The notes under the pieces were generated by a model. It saw only the letters and a list, made by a program, of their open reading frames with translations. It was not told the DNA's origin and did not search any database. The position numbers and the translations under genes are program-made. Of a DNA stretch of 22,880 bases, positions 13,761-21,947 are shown piece by piece. This stretch comes from Alphaproteobacteria bacterium (GTDB taxonomy: Bacteria > Pseudomonadota > Alphaproteobacteria > Bin95): NCBI GenBank assembly GCA_022822125.1, contig JAJECF010000074.1, positions 1 through 22,880 of the forward strand, read 5' to 3'. Positions within the stretch are counted from its first letter, which is position 1. The number at the start of each line of letters is the position of its first letter.

Positions 13761-14509
13761 TCGACCCTGCCTCGGCCGCGCTGATCGCGGGCGTCTTCCT
13801 GCTGGCGGGCGCCGTGAAGGGGGTGGTGGGGCTCGGGCTGCCGACGGTGAGCCTCGGCCTGCTGACCGCCGCCTTCGACCTGACGACCGCCATGGCGCTG
13901 ATGGTGGCGCCCTCCTTTGCCACCAACCTGCTGCAGGCGGTTGTGGGCGGGAACGGGCGGGCGCTCATCTGCCGGCTCTGGCCTTTCCTCGCCGCCGCCG
14001 CCTTCACTGTCTGGATCGGCGCGGCCGCGCTGGTCAGCATCGACCTGGCCTTGCTTTCCGGCCTGCTTGGCCTGCTGCTCGCGGCCTATGCGGCGCAGGG
14101 GCTGGCGGGCGCGGGCCTCTCGATTCCGGCGCGCTGGCAGGGCTGGACGGGGCCGGCTTTCGGCATGGTGAACGGCGTCCTCACCGGCATGACCGGCTCC
14201 TTCGTCGTGCCGGGCGTGCTCTACCTCCAGGCCATCGGCCTCGGGCGCGACGCGCTCGTGCAGGCAATGGGCATGCTGTTCACCGTCTCGACCGTCGCGC
14301 TTGCCGTCTCACTGCAGCGCCACGGCCTGCTCGACGGAGAACTCGGGCTGGCGTCGGCCGCCGCGCTCCTGCCGGCCTTTCTCGGAATGGGGGCGGGCGT
14401 CCTGCTCCGACGCCGGCTTTCCGAAGCGCGCTTTCGCCGGGTGTTCTTCCTCGCCGTTCTGGCGCTCGGCCTCTACATCATAGCCAATGCCGCCCTCGGG
14501 CTCGGATAG
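13757..14509 (+). CDS. TauE/SafE-family membrane permease
   Basis: A 250-residue, very hydrophobic protein with about eight membrane segments. The N-terminal GAVKGVVGLGLPTVSLGLL and the central GMVNGVLTGMTGSFVVPGVLYLQ are the two repeated motifs of the TauE/SafE (DUF81) family, which exports sulfite, sulfoacetate or other small organic anions. The substrate cannot be read from the sequence. The ATG at 13757 has no SD of its own; it overlaps a six-codon mini-ORF. The gene lies directly after the HepT remnant, so its original leader may have been replaced at that junction. The next gene follows 65 bases later on the same strand. Confidence 0.85.
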   Translation: MIDPASAALIAGVFLLAGAVKGVVGLGLPTVSLGLLTAAFDLTTAMALMVAPSFATNLLQAVVGGNGRALICRLWPFLAAAAFTVWIGAAALVSIDLALLSGLLGLLLAAYAAQGLAGAGLSIPARWQGWTGPAFGMVNGVLTGMTGSFVVPGVLYLQAIGLGRDALVQAMGMLFTVSTVALAVSLQRHGLLDGELGLASAAALLPAFLGMGAGVLLRRRLSEARFRRVFFLAVLALGLYIIANAALGLG

Positions 14510-14574
14510 CGCTGTCCGGCCGGGGGCGACCCCTGCTACGCTCCGCGCGACCGCACGCCAAGGAGCCGGGAGCC

Positions 14575-15813
14575 GTGTTCGACTATCTGGCGGAACGCGC
14601 CCACGCAAATCCGCATATCGCCCTGCAGCGCGGCTTCGGGCCGCTCGTGCTGGAGCTTCGTTCGGGTGGCGAGACAATATTCGCGACCATAGACAGAGAG
14701 GGTGTGCGGCTCGGGCCGTCCGCGTCCCGCAAGGCCGATCTGGTGATGAGCGCCGCGCCCGAAGCCTGGGCGGAGCTCCGCAAGCGCAACCCGGCGCCGG
14801 GCTTCCAGACCGTGGCCACCATGCGGCGCGCGCAGCATCTCACCGTTACCGGCGACATGGCGAAATTCTCCCGCCACCTGCTGCTGCTGGAGATGCTGTT
14901 TTCGCGCCTGGAGGACGACCGCCCGGAGGCGGAGCCGCCCGCCGCGCCGATCGTGGAGCCTGTCGCCGGCCGTTATCTCAGGCTCGGGATCGGCGGGCGC
15001 GCGCACCGGCTCTATTTCGAGGAAGCGGGGGCCGGCCCACCGCTGCTCTGCCTGCACACGGCCGGCAGCGACGGGCGGCAATACCGCCATATCCTGAACG
15101 ACCCGGAGATCACGGCGCGCTTCCGCGTCATCGCCTTCGACCTGCCCTGGCACGGCAAGTCCTCTCCGCCGGAAGGCTTCGAAAAGGAGGTCTATCGCCT
15201 CACCACCGACTCCTATGTCGAGACGGTGATGGCCGTCGCCGATGCGCTCGAACTGGAGCGGCCCGTCGTCATGGGCTGCTCCATCGGCGGCCGGGCCGTG
15301 CTGCATCTGGCGCTCAGGCACGGTTCGCGCTTCCGGGCGGCGATCGGGCTGCAATCGGCGCTCTATGCCGAGGACCGGAGCCTGGGCGATCCTGTGCCGG
15401 ACTTCGCACTTGCGCGCCCGGACATCCATGCAGGCATGACGGCGGGCGCTTCGATGGCCGGCATGACGGCGCCCGGCTCGCCCGCGGCCGAGCGGTGGGA
15501 AACCATGTGGCACTACATGCAGGGCGGGCCGGGCATCTTTGCCGGCGACCTGCATTACTATTTCGAGGATGGCGACCTGCGCAACGGCGGCGCGGCGGCG
15601 CTCTCGGACTCGGATTGCCCGATCTACCTGTTGAGCGGCGAATACGACGTGTCGGCCACGCCGGAGATGGGCCGGGAGCTGGCGGAGCTCATCGGAGCCG
15701 CGCATTTCGAGGTGATGAAGGATGTCGGCCATTTCCCAATGTCCGAGAACCCGGACGCCTTCCGCCGCTACCTCCTGCCCGTGCTGGAGCGCATCCTCGC
15801 GCGAGAACCGTGA
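14575..15813 (+). CDS. SCP2-like domain fused to an alpha/beta hydrolase
   Basis: A 412-residue two-domain protein. Residues 1-115 resemble a sterol-carrier-protein-2 lipid-binding fold: FATIDREGVRLG, ADLVMSAAPEAWAELRK, then HLTVTGDMAKFSRHLLLLEM. Residues 130-412 are an alpha/beta hydrolase with GCSIGG nucleophile elbow (S236), SGEYDVSA (D358) and DVGHFPMSE (H386), and LHTAGSDGR for the oxyanion hole. The likely role is hydrolysis of a hydrophobic ester, thioester or lactone held by the lipid-binding domain. I chose GTG at 14575 because AGGAG lies nine bases upstream and homology starts there; a longer frame running from within the permease gene is spurious. The domain fusion is unusual and could reflect substrate delivery in cis. 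Confidence 0.8.
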   Translation: MFDYLAERAHANPHIALQRGFGPLVLELRSGGETIFATIDREGVRLGPSASRKADLVMSAAPEAWAELRKRNPAPGFQTVATMRRAQHLTVTGDMAKFSRHLLLLEMLFSRLEDDRPEAEPPAAPIVEPVAGRYLRLGIGGRAHRLYFEEAGAGPPLLCLHTAGSDGRQYRHILNDPEITARFRVIAFDLPWHGKSSPPEGFEKEVYRLTTDSYVETVMAVADALELERPVVMGCSIGGRAVLHLALRHGSRFRAAIGLQSALYAEDRSLGDPVPDFALARPDIHAGMTAGASMAGMTAPGSPAAERWETMWHYMQGGPGIFAGDLHYYFEDGDLRNGGAAALSDSDCPIYLLSGEYDVSATPEMGRELAELIGAAHFEVMKDVGHFPMSENPDAFRRYLLPVLERILAREP

Positions 15814-15839
15814 CCGCGAGGCGGAATCCGGGCTAAACT
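15810..15839 (+). promoter_or_regulatory. Candidate promoter for the DUF1445-IVD-M20 operon
   Basis: GTGACC (15810-15815) and TAAACT (15834-15839) have an 18-base spacer. The -35 includes the stop codon of the hydrolase gene. The leader would run about 47 bases and holds a small CGGGA-CAG-TCCCG hairpin (15867-15879) just before the GGAGGAG ribosome-binding site. Confidence 0.35.
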
Positions 15840-15892
15840 GCCGGCCCGGAAGACATGAAGGCGTGTCGGGACAGTCCCGGCGAGGAGGAGTC

Positions 15893-16729
15893 ATGAACGC
15901 ATTCGCAACCGCTCTGGCCGAAGCCCCGCACGGGCTCGATCTCGCCTGGGACGCGACCGACCCGCGGGAAGTCCGGCGCCGTATCCGCGCCGGCGACTAT
16001 CGAGGCCATACCGGCGCGCTCGCCAAGGGCTATGTCCAGGCCAATCTCGCGATCCTGCCCGAGGACTATGCCGACGAGTTCCTGCGCTTCTGTCAGCGCA
16101 ACCCCAAGCCCTGCCCGCTGCTGGCTGTGTCCGAGCCCGGCGATCCCCGCCTGCCGGAGCTGGCGGAGGATCTCGACATCAGGACCGACCTGTCGAGCTA
16201 CCGGGTGTTCCGGGACGGCGAATATGACGGCGACGTGGTGAGCATCGAGGACCTCTGGCGGGACGACTTCGTCGTGTTCGCGCTCGGCTGCTCCTTCTCC
16301 TTCGAGGAGCCGCTGGTGGACGCGGGCCTCAGGCTGCGCCACTGGGAGGACGGCAGCGTGTGCCCGATGTTCCTGACCGATATCGACTGCGCGCCCGCCG
16401 GGCGGTTCCGGGGCAAGATGGTCGTCTCCATGCGGCCCTTCGCGCCGGCCGATGCGATCAAGGCCGTCCAGATCACCAGCCGCTATCCGCGCGTGCATGG
16501 CGCGCCGGTGCATCTCGGCATGCCGGAGCTCATCGGCATCGAGGATATCGGCCGCGCCTGGCAGGGCGACGACCCGATGCTCGCGGCCGATGAAATGCCG
16601 GTCTTCTGGGCCTGCGGGGTGACGCCGCAGGTGGCGGTGCGCTCGGCGCGGCCGCCGCTCGCGATCACCCACACGCCCGCCCACATGCTGGTGACGGACC
16701 GGCGCAACGCGTCGCTCGCCGTGGGCTGA
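15893..16729 (+). CDS. Putative hydro-lyase, DUF1445 (D-glutamate cyclase-like)
   Basis: The 278-residue protein matches the UPF0317/DUF1445 family along its length: PREVRRRIRAGDYRGHTGAL, KGYVQANLAILP, NPKPCPLLAV, DDFVVFALGCSFSFEEPL and PLAITHTPAHMLVTD. In animal mitochondria the domain converts D-glutamate to 5-oxo-D-proline; the bacterial role is inferred from that homology. The ATG at 15893 has a GGAGGAG very close upstream. It heads a likely three-gene operon with isovaleryl-CoA dehydrogenase (18-base gap) and an M20 deacylase (7-base gap). Its length is normal for the family. Whether the substrate is D-glutamate here is untested. Confidence 0.85.
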   Translation: MNAFATALAEAPHGLDLAWDATDPREVRRRIRAGDYRGHTGALAKGYVQANLAILPEDYADEFLRFCQRNPKPCPLLAVSEPGDPRLPELAEDLDIRTDLSSYRVFRDGEYDGDVVSIEDLWRDDFVVFALGCSFSFEEPLVDAGLRLRHWEDGSVCPMFLTDIDCAPAGRFRGKMVVSMRPFAPADAIKAVQITSRYPRVHGAPVHLGMPELIGIEDIGRAWQGDDPMLAADEMPVFWACGVTPQVAVRSARPPLAITHTPAHMLVTDRRNASLAVG

Positions 16730-16747
16730 ACGCCCGGAGGCATTCCC

Positions 16748-17920
16748 ATGCGCTCCAACGCGCTGCCGCCGTTCGATTTCGGCCTCGGGGAGGATATCGA
16801 CCTGTTGCGCGCGACGGTCGAGACCTTCGCCGCGGACGAGATCGCGCCTCGGGCCGACGCCATCGACCGGTCGAACGAGTTCCCGCGCGGGCTCTGGCCG
16901 GAAATGGGCGCGCTCGGCCTGCACGGCATCACCGTGGAGGAAGAGTTCGGCGGCGTGGAGATGGGCTACACCGCCCATGTGGTGGCGATGGAGGAGGTCA
17001 GCCGCGCCTCCGGGGCGATCGGCCTCTCCTACGGGGCGCATTCCAATCTCTGCGTCAACCAAATCCGCCGCAACGGCACGGAGGTGCAGAAGCGCCGCTA
17101 CCTGCCGAAGCTGATCTCGGGCGCGCATGTGGGCGCGCTCTCCATGAGCGAGCCGGGGGCGGGCTCCGACGTGGTCGCCATGACCTGCCGGGCGGACAGG
17201 CGCGGCTCGCGCTACGTGCTGAACGGCGCGAAGATGTGGTGTACCAACGGCCCGGACGCCGATGTGCTGGTCGTCTATGCCAAGACGGCGCCGGAGGCCG
17301 GTCCGCACGGCATCTCGGCTTTCCTCGTCGAAAGCGGCTTTCCCGGTTTTCGGCCGGGAGAGAAGCTCGACAAGCTCGGCATGCGCGGCTCCAGCACCAG
17401 CGAGCTCATTTTCGAGGATTGCGAGGTGCCGGAAGAGAACCTGCTCGGCCGCGAGAACGAGGGCGTGCGCGTGCTGATGAGCGGGCTGGACTATGAGCGC
17501 CTCGTGCTTGCGGGCGGCCCGCTCGGCCTCATGCAGGCGGCGATGGATTCAGCGCTCCCCTATCTCCATGAGCGCCGGCAGTTCGGCCAGCCCATCGGCT
17601 CCTTCCAGCTCATGCAGGGCAAGCTCGCGGACATGTATGTGACGATGAACGCCTGCCGCGCCTATGTGTATGCGGTGGCGCGGGCCTGCGACCGGGGCGA
17701 CACGACGCGCAAGGACGCGGCCGGCGCCATCCTCTACGCGGCGGAAAAGGCGACCTGGCTGGCGCTCGAGGCGATCCAGTGCCTGGGCGGCATGGGCTAT
17801 GTCAACGAAAGCCCGGTCGGCCGCGTGCTGCGCGACGCCAAGCTCTACGAGATCGGCGCCGGCACCAGCGAAATCCGCCGCTGGCTCATCGGCCGCGAAC
17901 TCATGCAGGAGACGGGGTAG
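16748..17920 (+). CDS. Isovaleryl-CoA dehydrogenase-type acyl-CoA dehydrogenase
   Basis: A 390-residue flavoprotein with the complete acyl-CoA dehydrogenase fold. The catalytic Glu is E250 in [16 protein letters not shown], its helix-G position being diagnostic for isovaleryl-CoA dehydrogenase (most relatives place it near residue 370). [14 protein letters not shown] and the acyl-CoA dehydrogenase signatures [13 protein letters not shown] and [12 protein letters not shown] are present. It oxidises isovaleryl-CoA from leucine to 3-methylcrotonyl-CoA, passing electrons to electron-transfer flavoprotein. GGAGG lies seven bases before the ATG. The methylcrotonyl-CoA carboxylase genes usually next to it are not present here; a DUF1445 gene and an M20 deacylase flank it instead, so a related short branched acyl-CoA is possible. 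Confidence 0.88.
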   Translation: MRSNALPPFDFGLGEDIDLLRATVETFAADEIAPRADAIDRSNEFPRGLWPEMGALGLHGITVEEEFGGVEMGYTAHVVAMEEVSRASGAIGLSYGAHSNLCVNQIRRNGTEVQKRRYLPKLISGAHVGALSMSEPGAGSDVVAMTCRADRRGSRYVLNGAKMWCTNGPDADVLVVYAKTAPEAGPHGISAFLVESGFPGFRPGEKLDKLGMRGSSTSELIFEDCEVPEENLLGRENEGVRVLMSGLDYERLVLAGGPLGLMQAAMDSALPYLHERRQFGQPIGSFQLMQGKLADMYVTMNACRAYVYAVARACDRGDTTRKDAAGAILYAAEKATWLALEAIQCLGGMGYVNESPVGRVLRDAKLYEIGAGTSEIRRWLIGRELMQETG

Positions 17921-17927
17921 CCCATTC

Positions 17928-19070
17928 ATGCCGCCGGTCCCGTCCGCCCTGGACATCGCGCGCGACCTCATCCGCATGGACACGCGCAACCCGCCGGGGC
18001 GCGAAGTCGAATGCGCGCATTATCTGGGTGACCTGCTCGGCGCTGCGGGCCTCGAGGTCTCCTATTACGACTTCGCGCCCGACCGGACGAGCCTGACCGC
18101 CGTGCTGCGGGGCGAGGGCGGCCCGGCGGACAAGAAGAAGCCTCTTTGCTTCGGCGGGCATATCGATGTGGTGCCGCTCGGCGCAAAGGAATGGTCGGTC
18201 GATCCCTTCGGCGCCGAGATCATCGACGACAGGCTATACGGGCGCGGCTCGACCGACATGAAATCCGGCGTCGCCGCCTTCGTCCATGCGGCCCTGAAGC
18301 TGGCGGCCGACGAGGCGCGGGGAAACTCGGACATCATGCTCGCAATCTGCGCCGGCGAGGAAACCGGCTGCGAGGGCTCGTTCCATCTGGGCAGGACCGG
18401 CGCGCTCGGCGAGGCGGGCGCCATCGTCATCGCCGAGCCCACCGCCAATTATCCCGTCCTGGGCCATAAGGGCGCGCTCTGGCTCAGGGTGGAGACCGAA
18501 GGCGTGACGGCCCACGGCTCGATGCCGGAGCAAGGGGTGAACGCCATCTACAGGGCGGCGCGCGCGGTGACGAAGCTCGAGGATTTCGACTTCAACGCGA
18601 AGCCGCATGAATTGCTGGGCCGCCCGACCCTCAATGTCGGCACGATGGAAGGCGGGCAGAACCTCAATTCGGTGCCGGACCGGGCCGGGTTCACCGTCGA
18701 TATCAGGACGCTGCCGGACCAGGACCATGACGGGATCGTCTCCGGCCTCGGAGGCTATCTCGGCGAGGAGAGCCGGATCGCGCGCATCGTCGATGTGGGC
18801 GGCGTGCATACCCCGCATACCCATCCCTGGATCCGGGAAGTCTGTCGGCTGACGGAGCCTCTTCTGGGCGAACCCGTCGAGCCGCGCGGCGCGCCTTATT
18901 TCACCGACGCCTCCGCGCTGACCCCGGCCTGCGGGCATCCGCCGACCGTGATCCTCGGACCGGGCGAGATGCACATGGCCCACCAGACCGACGAATACTG
19001 CCCCGTCGCCCATATCCGGCAAGCCGCCGAAATATACGAGACGCTGGCGCGCCGCTGGTCCGGTTGCTGA
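17928..19070 (+). CDS. M20-family metallodeacylase (ArgE/DapE group)
   Basis: A 380-residue zinc enzyme: GGHIDVVP (H78, D80), the bridging STDMKSG (D110), AGEETGCEG (general base E144 and ligand E145), IAEPTANY, and MAHQTDEYC near the C-terminus for the last His ligand. The inserted dimerisation domain lies around residues 185-290. The family hydrolyses N-acyl amino acids or short peptides (acetylornithine, succinyl-diaminopimelate). The start at 17928 is seven bases after the acyl-CoA dehydrogenase stop with only a weak GGGG ribosome-binding site, so it is probably co-translated. The operon context suggests catabolic N-acyl amide cleavage rather than arginine or lysine synthesis, but this is inference. 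It ends nine bases from the convergent molybdenum-enzyme gene. Confidence 0.85.
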   Translation: MPPVPSALDIARDLIRMDTRNPPGREVECAHYLGDLLGAAGLEVSYYDFAPDRTSLTAVLRGEGGPADKKKPLCFGGHIDVVPLGAKEWSVDPFGAEIIDDRLYGRGSTDMKSGVAAFVHAALKLAADEARGNSDIMLAICAGEETGCEGSFHLGRTGALGEAGAIVIAEPTANYPVLGHKGALWLRVETEGVTAHGSMPEQGVNAIYRAARAVTKLEDFDFNAKPHELLGRPTLNVGTMEGGQNLNSVPDRAGFTVDIRTLPDQDHDGIVSGLGGYLGEESRIARIVDVGGVHTPHTHPWIREVCRLTEPLLGEPVEPRGAPYFTDASALTPACGHPPTVILGPGEMHMAHQTDEYCPVAHIRQAAEIYETLARRWSGC

Positions 19071-19079
19071 GGAGCCGGG

Positions 19080-21347
19080 TCACCGGCGCGGCATGGCCCC
19101 GAGCGCCCGCCAGACCTTCTCGGAGGTGATCGGCATGTCGATATGGTCCGGGCCGTTCGGGCCGAGCGCATCGATGACGGCGTTGGCGATGGCCGCGGGC
19201 GCGGGCGTGGTGCCGCCCTCGCCGCCGCCCTTCGCGCCCAGCAGGTTGGTCTCCGTGGCGACGGCGTTGTGCGCGACCTCGAAGAAGGGCAGGTCGTCCG
19301 CGCGCGGCACGGCATAGTCCATGAAGGAGCCCGCAAGCCTCTGGCCGGCGGCGTCATAGGCCGCGCTTTCCATCAGCGCCTGCCCGGCCCCCTGGGCGAC
19401 GCCGCCATGCACCTGGCCGTCCACCAGCAGCGGGTTGATGATGAGCCCGGCATCGTCCACGGCCGTGTAGCGCACAAGGCGGACCGCGCCGGTCTCCGGG
19501 TCGATCTCGACCTCGGCGACATGGCAGCCATTGGGATAGGCGGGCAGCGGGGTCTCGATCTCGGCGACGGCGTTGAGCGGCCCGAGCTCCAGCAGGCCGG
19601 CGCTTTCGTTTCGCCCCGGCGCGCCGAAGCGCCCGTCTTCGAATATGAGCTCCTCCGGCGGCGCGCCCAGCCTCTCGGCCGCGCGGGCGCGCGCCGCCGC
19701 CACGACGGCGTCTGCGGTCTGGCGCAGCAAATGTCCGCCCACCCGCATGGTCCGCGTCGAATGGCTGCCGGAGCCCTTCTCCACCCGGTCGGTATCGCCG
19801 GTGACGAGCCGGACGCATTCGAACGGAATACCGAGAAGATGCGAGACGATCTGCGGCAAGGCGGTCTCATGGCCCTGGCCGCTCGACTGCGTGCCGATGA
19901 CGACTTCCACGACCCCGTCCTCCGCAATGGTCATCTCCGCCCGCTCGACCGGCCAGCCGGTGGAGGTCTCGACATAATTGGCAAGTCCGATGCCTCCGAG
20001 GCGGCCCCGCCCCGCCGCCGCCCGGCGCCGCGCCTCGAAGCCCTCCCAGTCCGAGAGCCGGAGCGCCATGTCCTGGCCCCGGCGGAAGTCGCCGCTGTCA
20101 TAGATGACGCCAAGCGCGTTGCGGTAGGGCAGGTCGCCGACCAGGTTGCGCTCGCGAAGCGCCACCCGGTCGATGCCGGTCTCGCGCGCGGCCTTGTCGA
20201 TCAGCCGCTCAAGCACGAAGACCGCCTCCGGACGGCCCGCGCCGCGATAGGCGGTGACCGGCACGGAGTTGGTCAGCACGCCGCGCGTCACGGTTTCGGC
20301 TGCGGGAATGTCGTAGAGTCCGGTCATCACGGTCGGGCCGCGCGCGATCGGCACGAAAGTGACGGCATGGGTGCCGAGATTGCCGGTATTGGTGCTGCGC
20401 ATGGCGAGGAAGCGCCCGTCGCCGTCGAGCGCCAGCTCCGCCTCCGTCACCAGATCGCGGCCGTCATAGTCGCCGAGAAAGGCCTCGGACCGCGTGGCCG
20501 TCCAGCGCACGGGGCGCCGGAGCTTCCACGTCGCCCAGGCGACCAGGGTGAATTCGGGATAGAGGCTGTTGCGGGTGCCGTAGCCGCCGCCGACATCCTC
20601 CGAAACGACGCGGATGCGCGCCGCCGGCCAGCCGAAGACATGGCAGAGCTCGCGGTGGAAGCGGTTGACGCCCTGCCCGCCGGCCCACAGCGTCAGCTTC
20701 TCCGCGGCCGCATCCCAGTCGGCGAGCGCGGCGCGCGGCTCCATCGGGATGCCGTTCACGCGGTTATTGGCGGCCTCGATGCGCGCGACATGGGCCGCGC
20801 GGGCGAAGGCGGCCGCGACCGCCTCTGCATCGCCCTTGTAGTCCTCCACGCAGAGATTGCCGGGAACCTCGTCCCAAAGCGACGGCGCGTCCGGCGCAAG
20901 CGCCGCGAGCGCATCCGGGGCGGCGGGCAGCGGCGCATAGCGGGCCTCGACCGCTTCGGCCGCCGCGAGCGCCTCGGCCTCCGTCCGCGCGACGACCATG
21001 GCGACTGCCTCGCCGACCCGCCTGATGCGGTCCTCCGCCAGAGGAGCGAGCGGCGGATAGGCAATCGGCCGGCCGTCGCGGTTCGTGAGTTCGACATCCT
21101 TCGGATTGCCCTGCGCCGGCATCGGCCGCATGCCATCGGCGGCGTAGTCGGCAGCGGTCAGCACGGCGGCGACTCCCGGCAGGCGCGCCGCCCTGCAGGT
21201 CTCCACAGCCTCCAGCCGGGCATGGGCATGGGGGCTGCGGACGAAGACGGCGTGAAGCTGGCCCGGCAACGCGCGGTCATCCGAAAACCGCCCGCGCCCG
21301 GTCAACAGCCGGAAATCCTCCACCCGCCGAATGGACCGGCCGATCAT
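19080..21347 (-). CDS. Molybdopterin-binding large subunit, xanthine dehydrogenase/CoxL family
   Basis: The 755-residue protein starts MIGRSIRRVEDFRLLTGRGR, typical for this family. It has SEDVGGGYGTRN (249-260), VTAYRGAGRPEA (365-375) and a C-terminal GAKGGGEGGT containing the catalytic Glu (E710). The AYRGAGR motif marks the form II/other group; true form I CO dehydrogenases have AYRCSFR. The active site holds molybdenum-cytosine-dinucleotide cofactor and would hydroxylate an aldehyde or heterocycle. ATG 21347 has GGAG nine bases upstream; a longer frame upstream is spurious. The FAD (CoxM) and 2Fe-2S (CoxS) subunits are not on either side, so partners must be encoded elsewhere. Confidence 0.88.
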   Translation of the reverse strand: MIGRSIRRVEDFRLLTGRGRFSDDRALPGQLHAVFVRSPHAHARLEAVETCRAARLPGVAAVLTAADYAADGMRPMPAQGNPKDVELTNRDGRPIAYPPLAPLAEDRIRRVGEAVAMVVARTEAEALAAAEAVEARYAPLPAAPDALAALAPDAPSLWDEVPGNLCVEDYKGDAEAVAAAFARAAHVARIEAANNRVNGIPMEPRAALADWDAAAEKLTLWAGGQGVNRFHRELCHVFGWPAARIRVVSEDVGGGYGTRNSLYPEFTLVAWATWKLRRPVRWTATRSEAFLGDYDGRDLVTEAELALDGDGRFLAMRSTNTGNLGTHAVTFVPIARGPTVMTGLYDIPAAETVTRGVLTNSVPVTAYRGAGRPEAVFVLERLIDKAARETGIDRVALRERNLVGDLPYRNALGVIYDSGDFRRGQDMALRLSDWEGFEARRRAAAGRGRLGGIGLANYVETSTGWPVERAEMTIAEDGVVEVVIGTQSSGQGHETALPQIVSHLLGIPFECVRLVTGDTDRVEKGSGSHSTRTMRVGGHLLRQTADAVVAAARARAAERLGAPPEELIFEDGRFGAPGRNESAGLLELGPLNAVAEIETPLPAYPNGCHVAEVEIDPETGAVRLVRYTAVDDAGLIINPLLVDGQVHGGVAQGAGQALMESAAYDAAGQRLAGSFMDYAVPRADDLPFFEVAHNAVATETNLLGAKGGGEGGTTPAPAAIANAVIDALGPNGPDHIDMPITSEKVWRALGAMPRR

Positions 21348-21533
21348 GTTTCGAACTCCACGGCGATATGCGCCGCCAGCATATGCCTGGTCCTGGTTCG
21401 CCGCGACGACTTTCGATGCCGACCGGCCGCCGCGTCGCCCGGGCTCGACAGCCTTCAACTCTGGCCCCGTTAGGCGTATTCCATGACCGAGGCCAACAGC
21501 CGTTGGCGAGCGGGGTCGGGCGAGGGAGTGTCT

Positions 21534-21908
21534 ATGGTGACCGGCATTCACTGGGCCCGGTTCCTTCCGGCGGCGTTGCTGTGGCTTCCCGCCGGCGTTA
21601 CCGCGGCGCTGCTGGCGCGCATCTTCCCGCTGCCGGTCGATGCCGGGCAATGGTGGGTGCCCGTCGCCGCCATGCCCTGCGGCTTGCCGCTGGCCGGAGC
21701 TTGGCTCGCGCTCTGCCGCGCCGGATGGCGGGGAACGGCGTGGGCGGTCGCGGCGCCGCTCGGCGCGCTCACGGCGCCGGTCGCGCTGGCCGGCAGCGTG
21801 TCGGGGCCCTGGAGCATGGCCTGCTACGCGGTTCTGCTCAGCCTGCCGGCCTGGTCGGCCTATGGAGCGCTCAGCCGCCTGCAGGCGGCCCGCCCGCTCG
21901 GCGATTGA
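21534..21908 (+). CDS. Small membrane protein, unknown function
   Basis: A 124-residue hydrophobic protein with about four predicted membrane segments (residues roughly 6-28, 38-60, 68-85 and 92-112). I do not recognise the family. I prefer ATG 21534 because GAGGGAG lies five bases upstream and the hydrophobic region starts soon after; an ATG at 21483 would add 17 hydrophilic residues but lacks a ribosome-binding site. Its stop codon lies within the -35 of the next gene's candidate promoter. The 186 bases between the molybdenum-enzyme start and this gene show nothing recognisable. Composition is like the neighbours, so there is no sign of transfer. Confidence 0.6.
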   Translation: MVTGIHWARFLPAALLWLPAGVTAALLARIFPLPVDAGQWWVPVAAMPCGLPLAGAWLALCRAGWRGTAWAVAAPLGALTAPVALAGSVSGPWSMACYAVLLSLPAWSAYGALSRLQAARPLGD

Positions 21909-21932
21909 CCGCCCGCGAAACGCCGCTACGCT
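21905..21932 (+). promoter_or_regulatory. Candidate sigma-70 promoter for the alcohol dehydrogenase
   Basis: TTGACC (21905-21910) and TACGCT (21927-21932) are 16 bases apart. The -35 hexamer overlaps the stop codon of the small membrane protein. A leader of about 33 bases carries GGGGAGG ahead of the ATG at 21972. This is the best promoter match in the window. Confidence 0.5.
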
Positions 21933-21947
21933 GTCGGCAGCCACTGA

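Noticed and set aside
14537..14542. A TACGCT -10 element before the SCP2-hydrolase gene
   Set aside because: No acceptable -35 at 15-19 bases; CTGTCC at 14512 is 19 bases away and weak.
13732..15813. A 693-codon frame joining the TauE region to the hydrolase
   Set aside because: The first 281 codons are the permease gene read out of frame; GTG 14575 has a good SD and marks the start of recognisable sequence.
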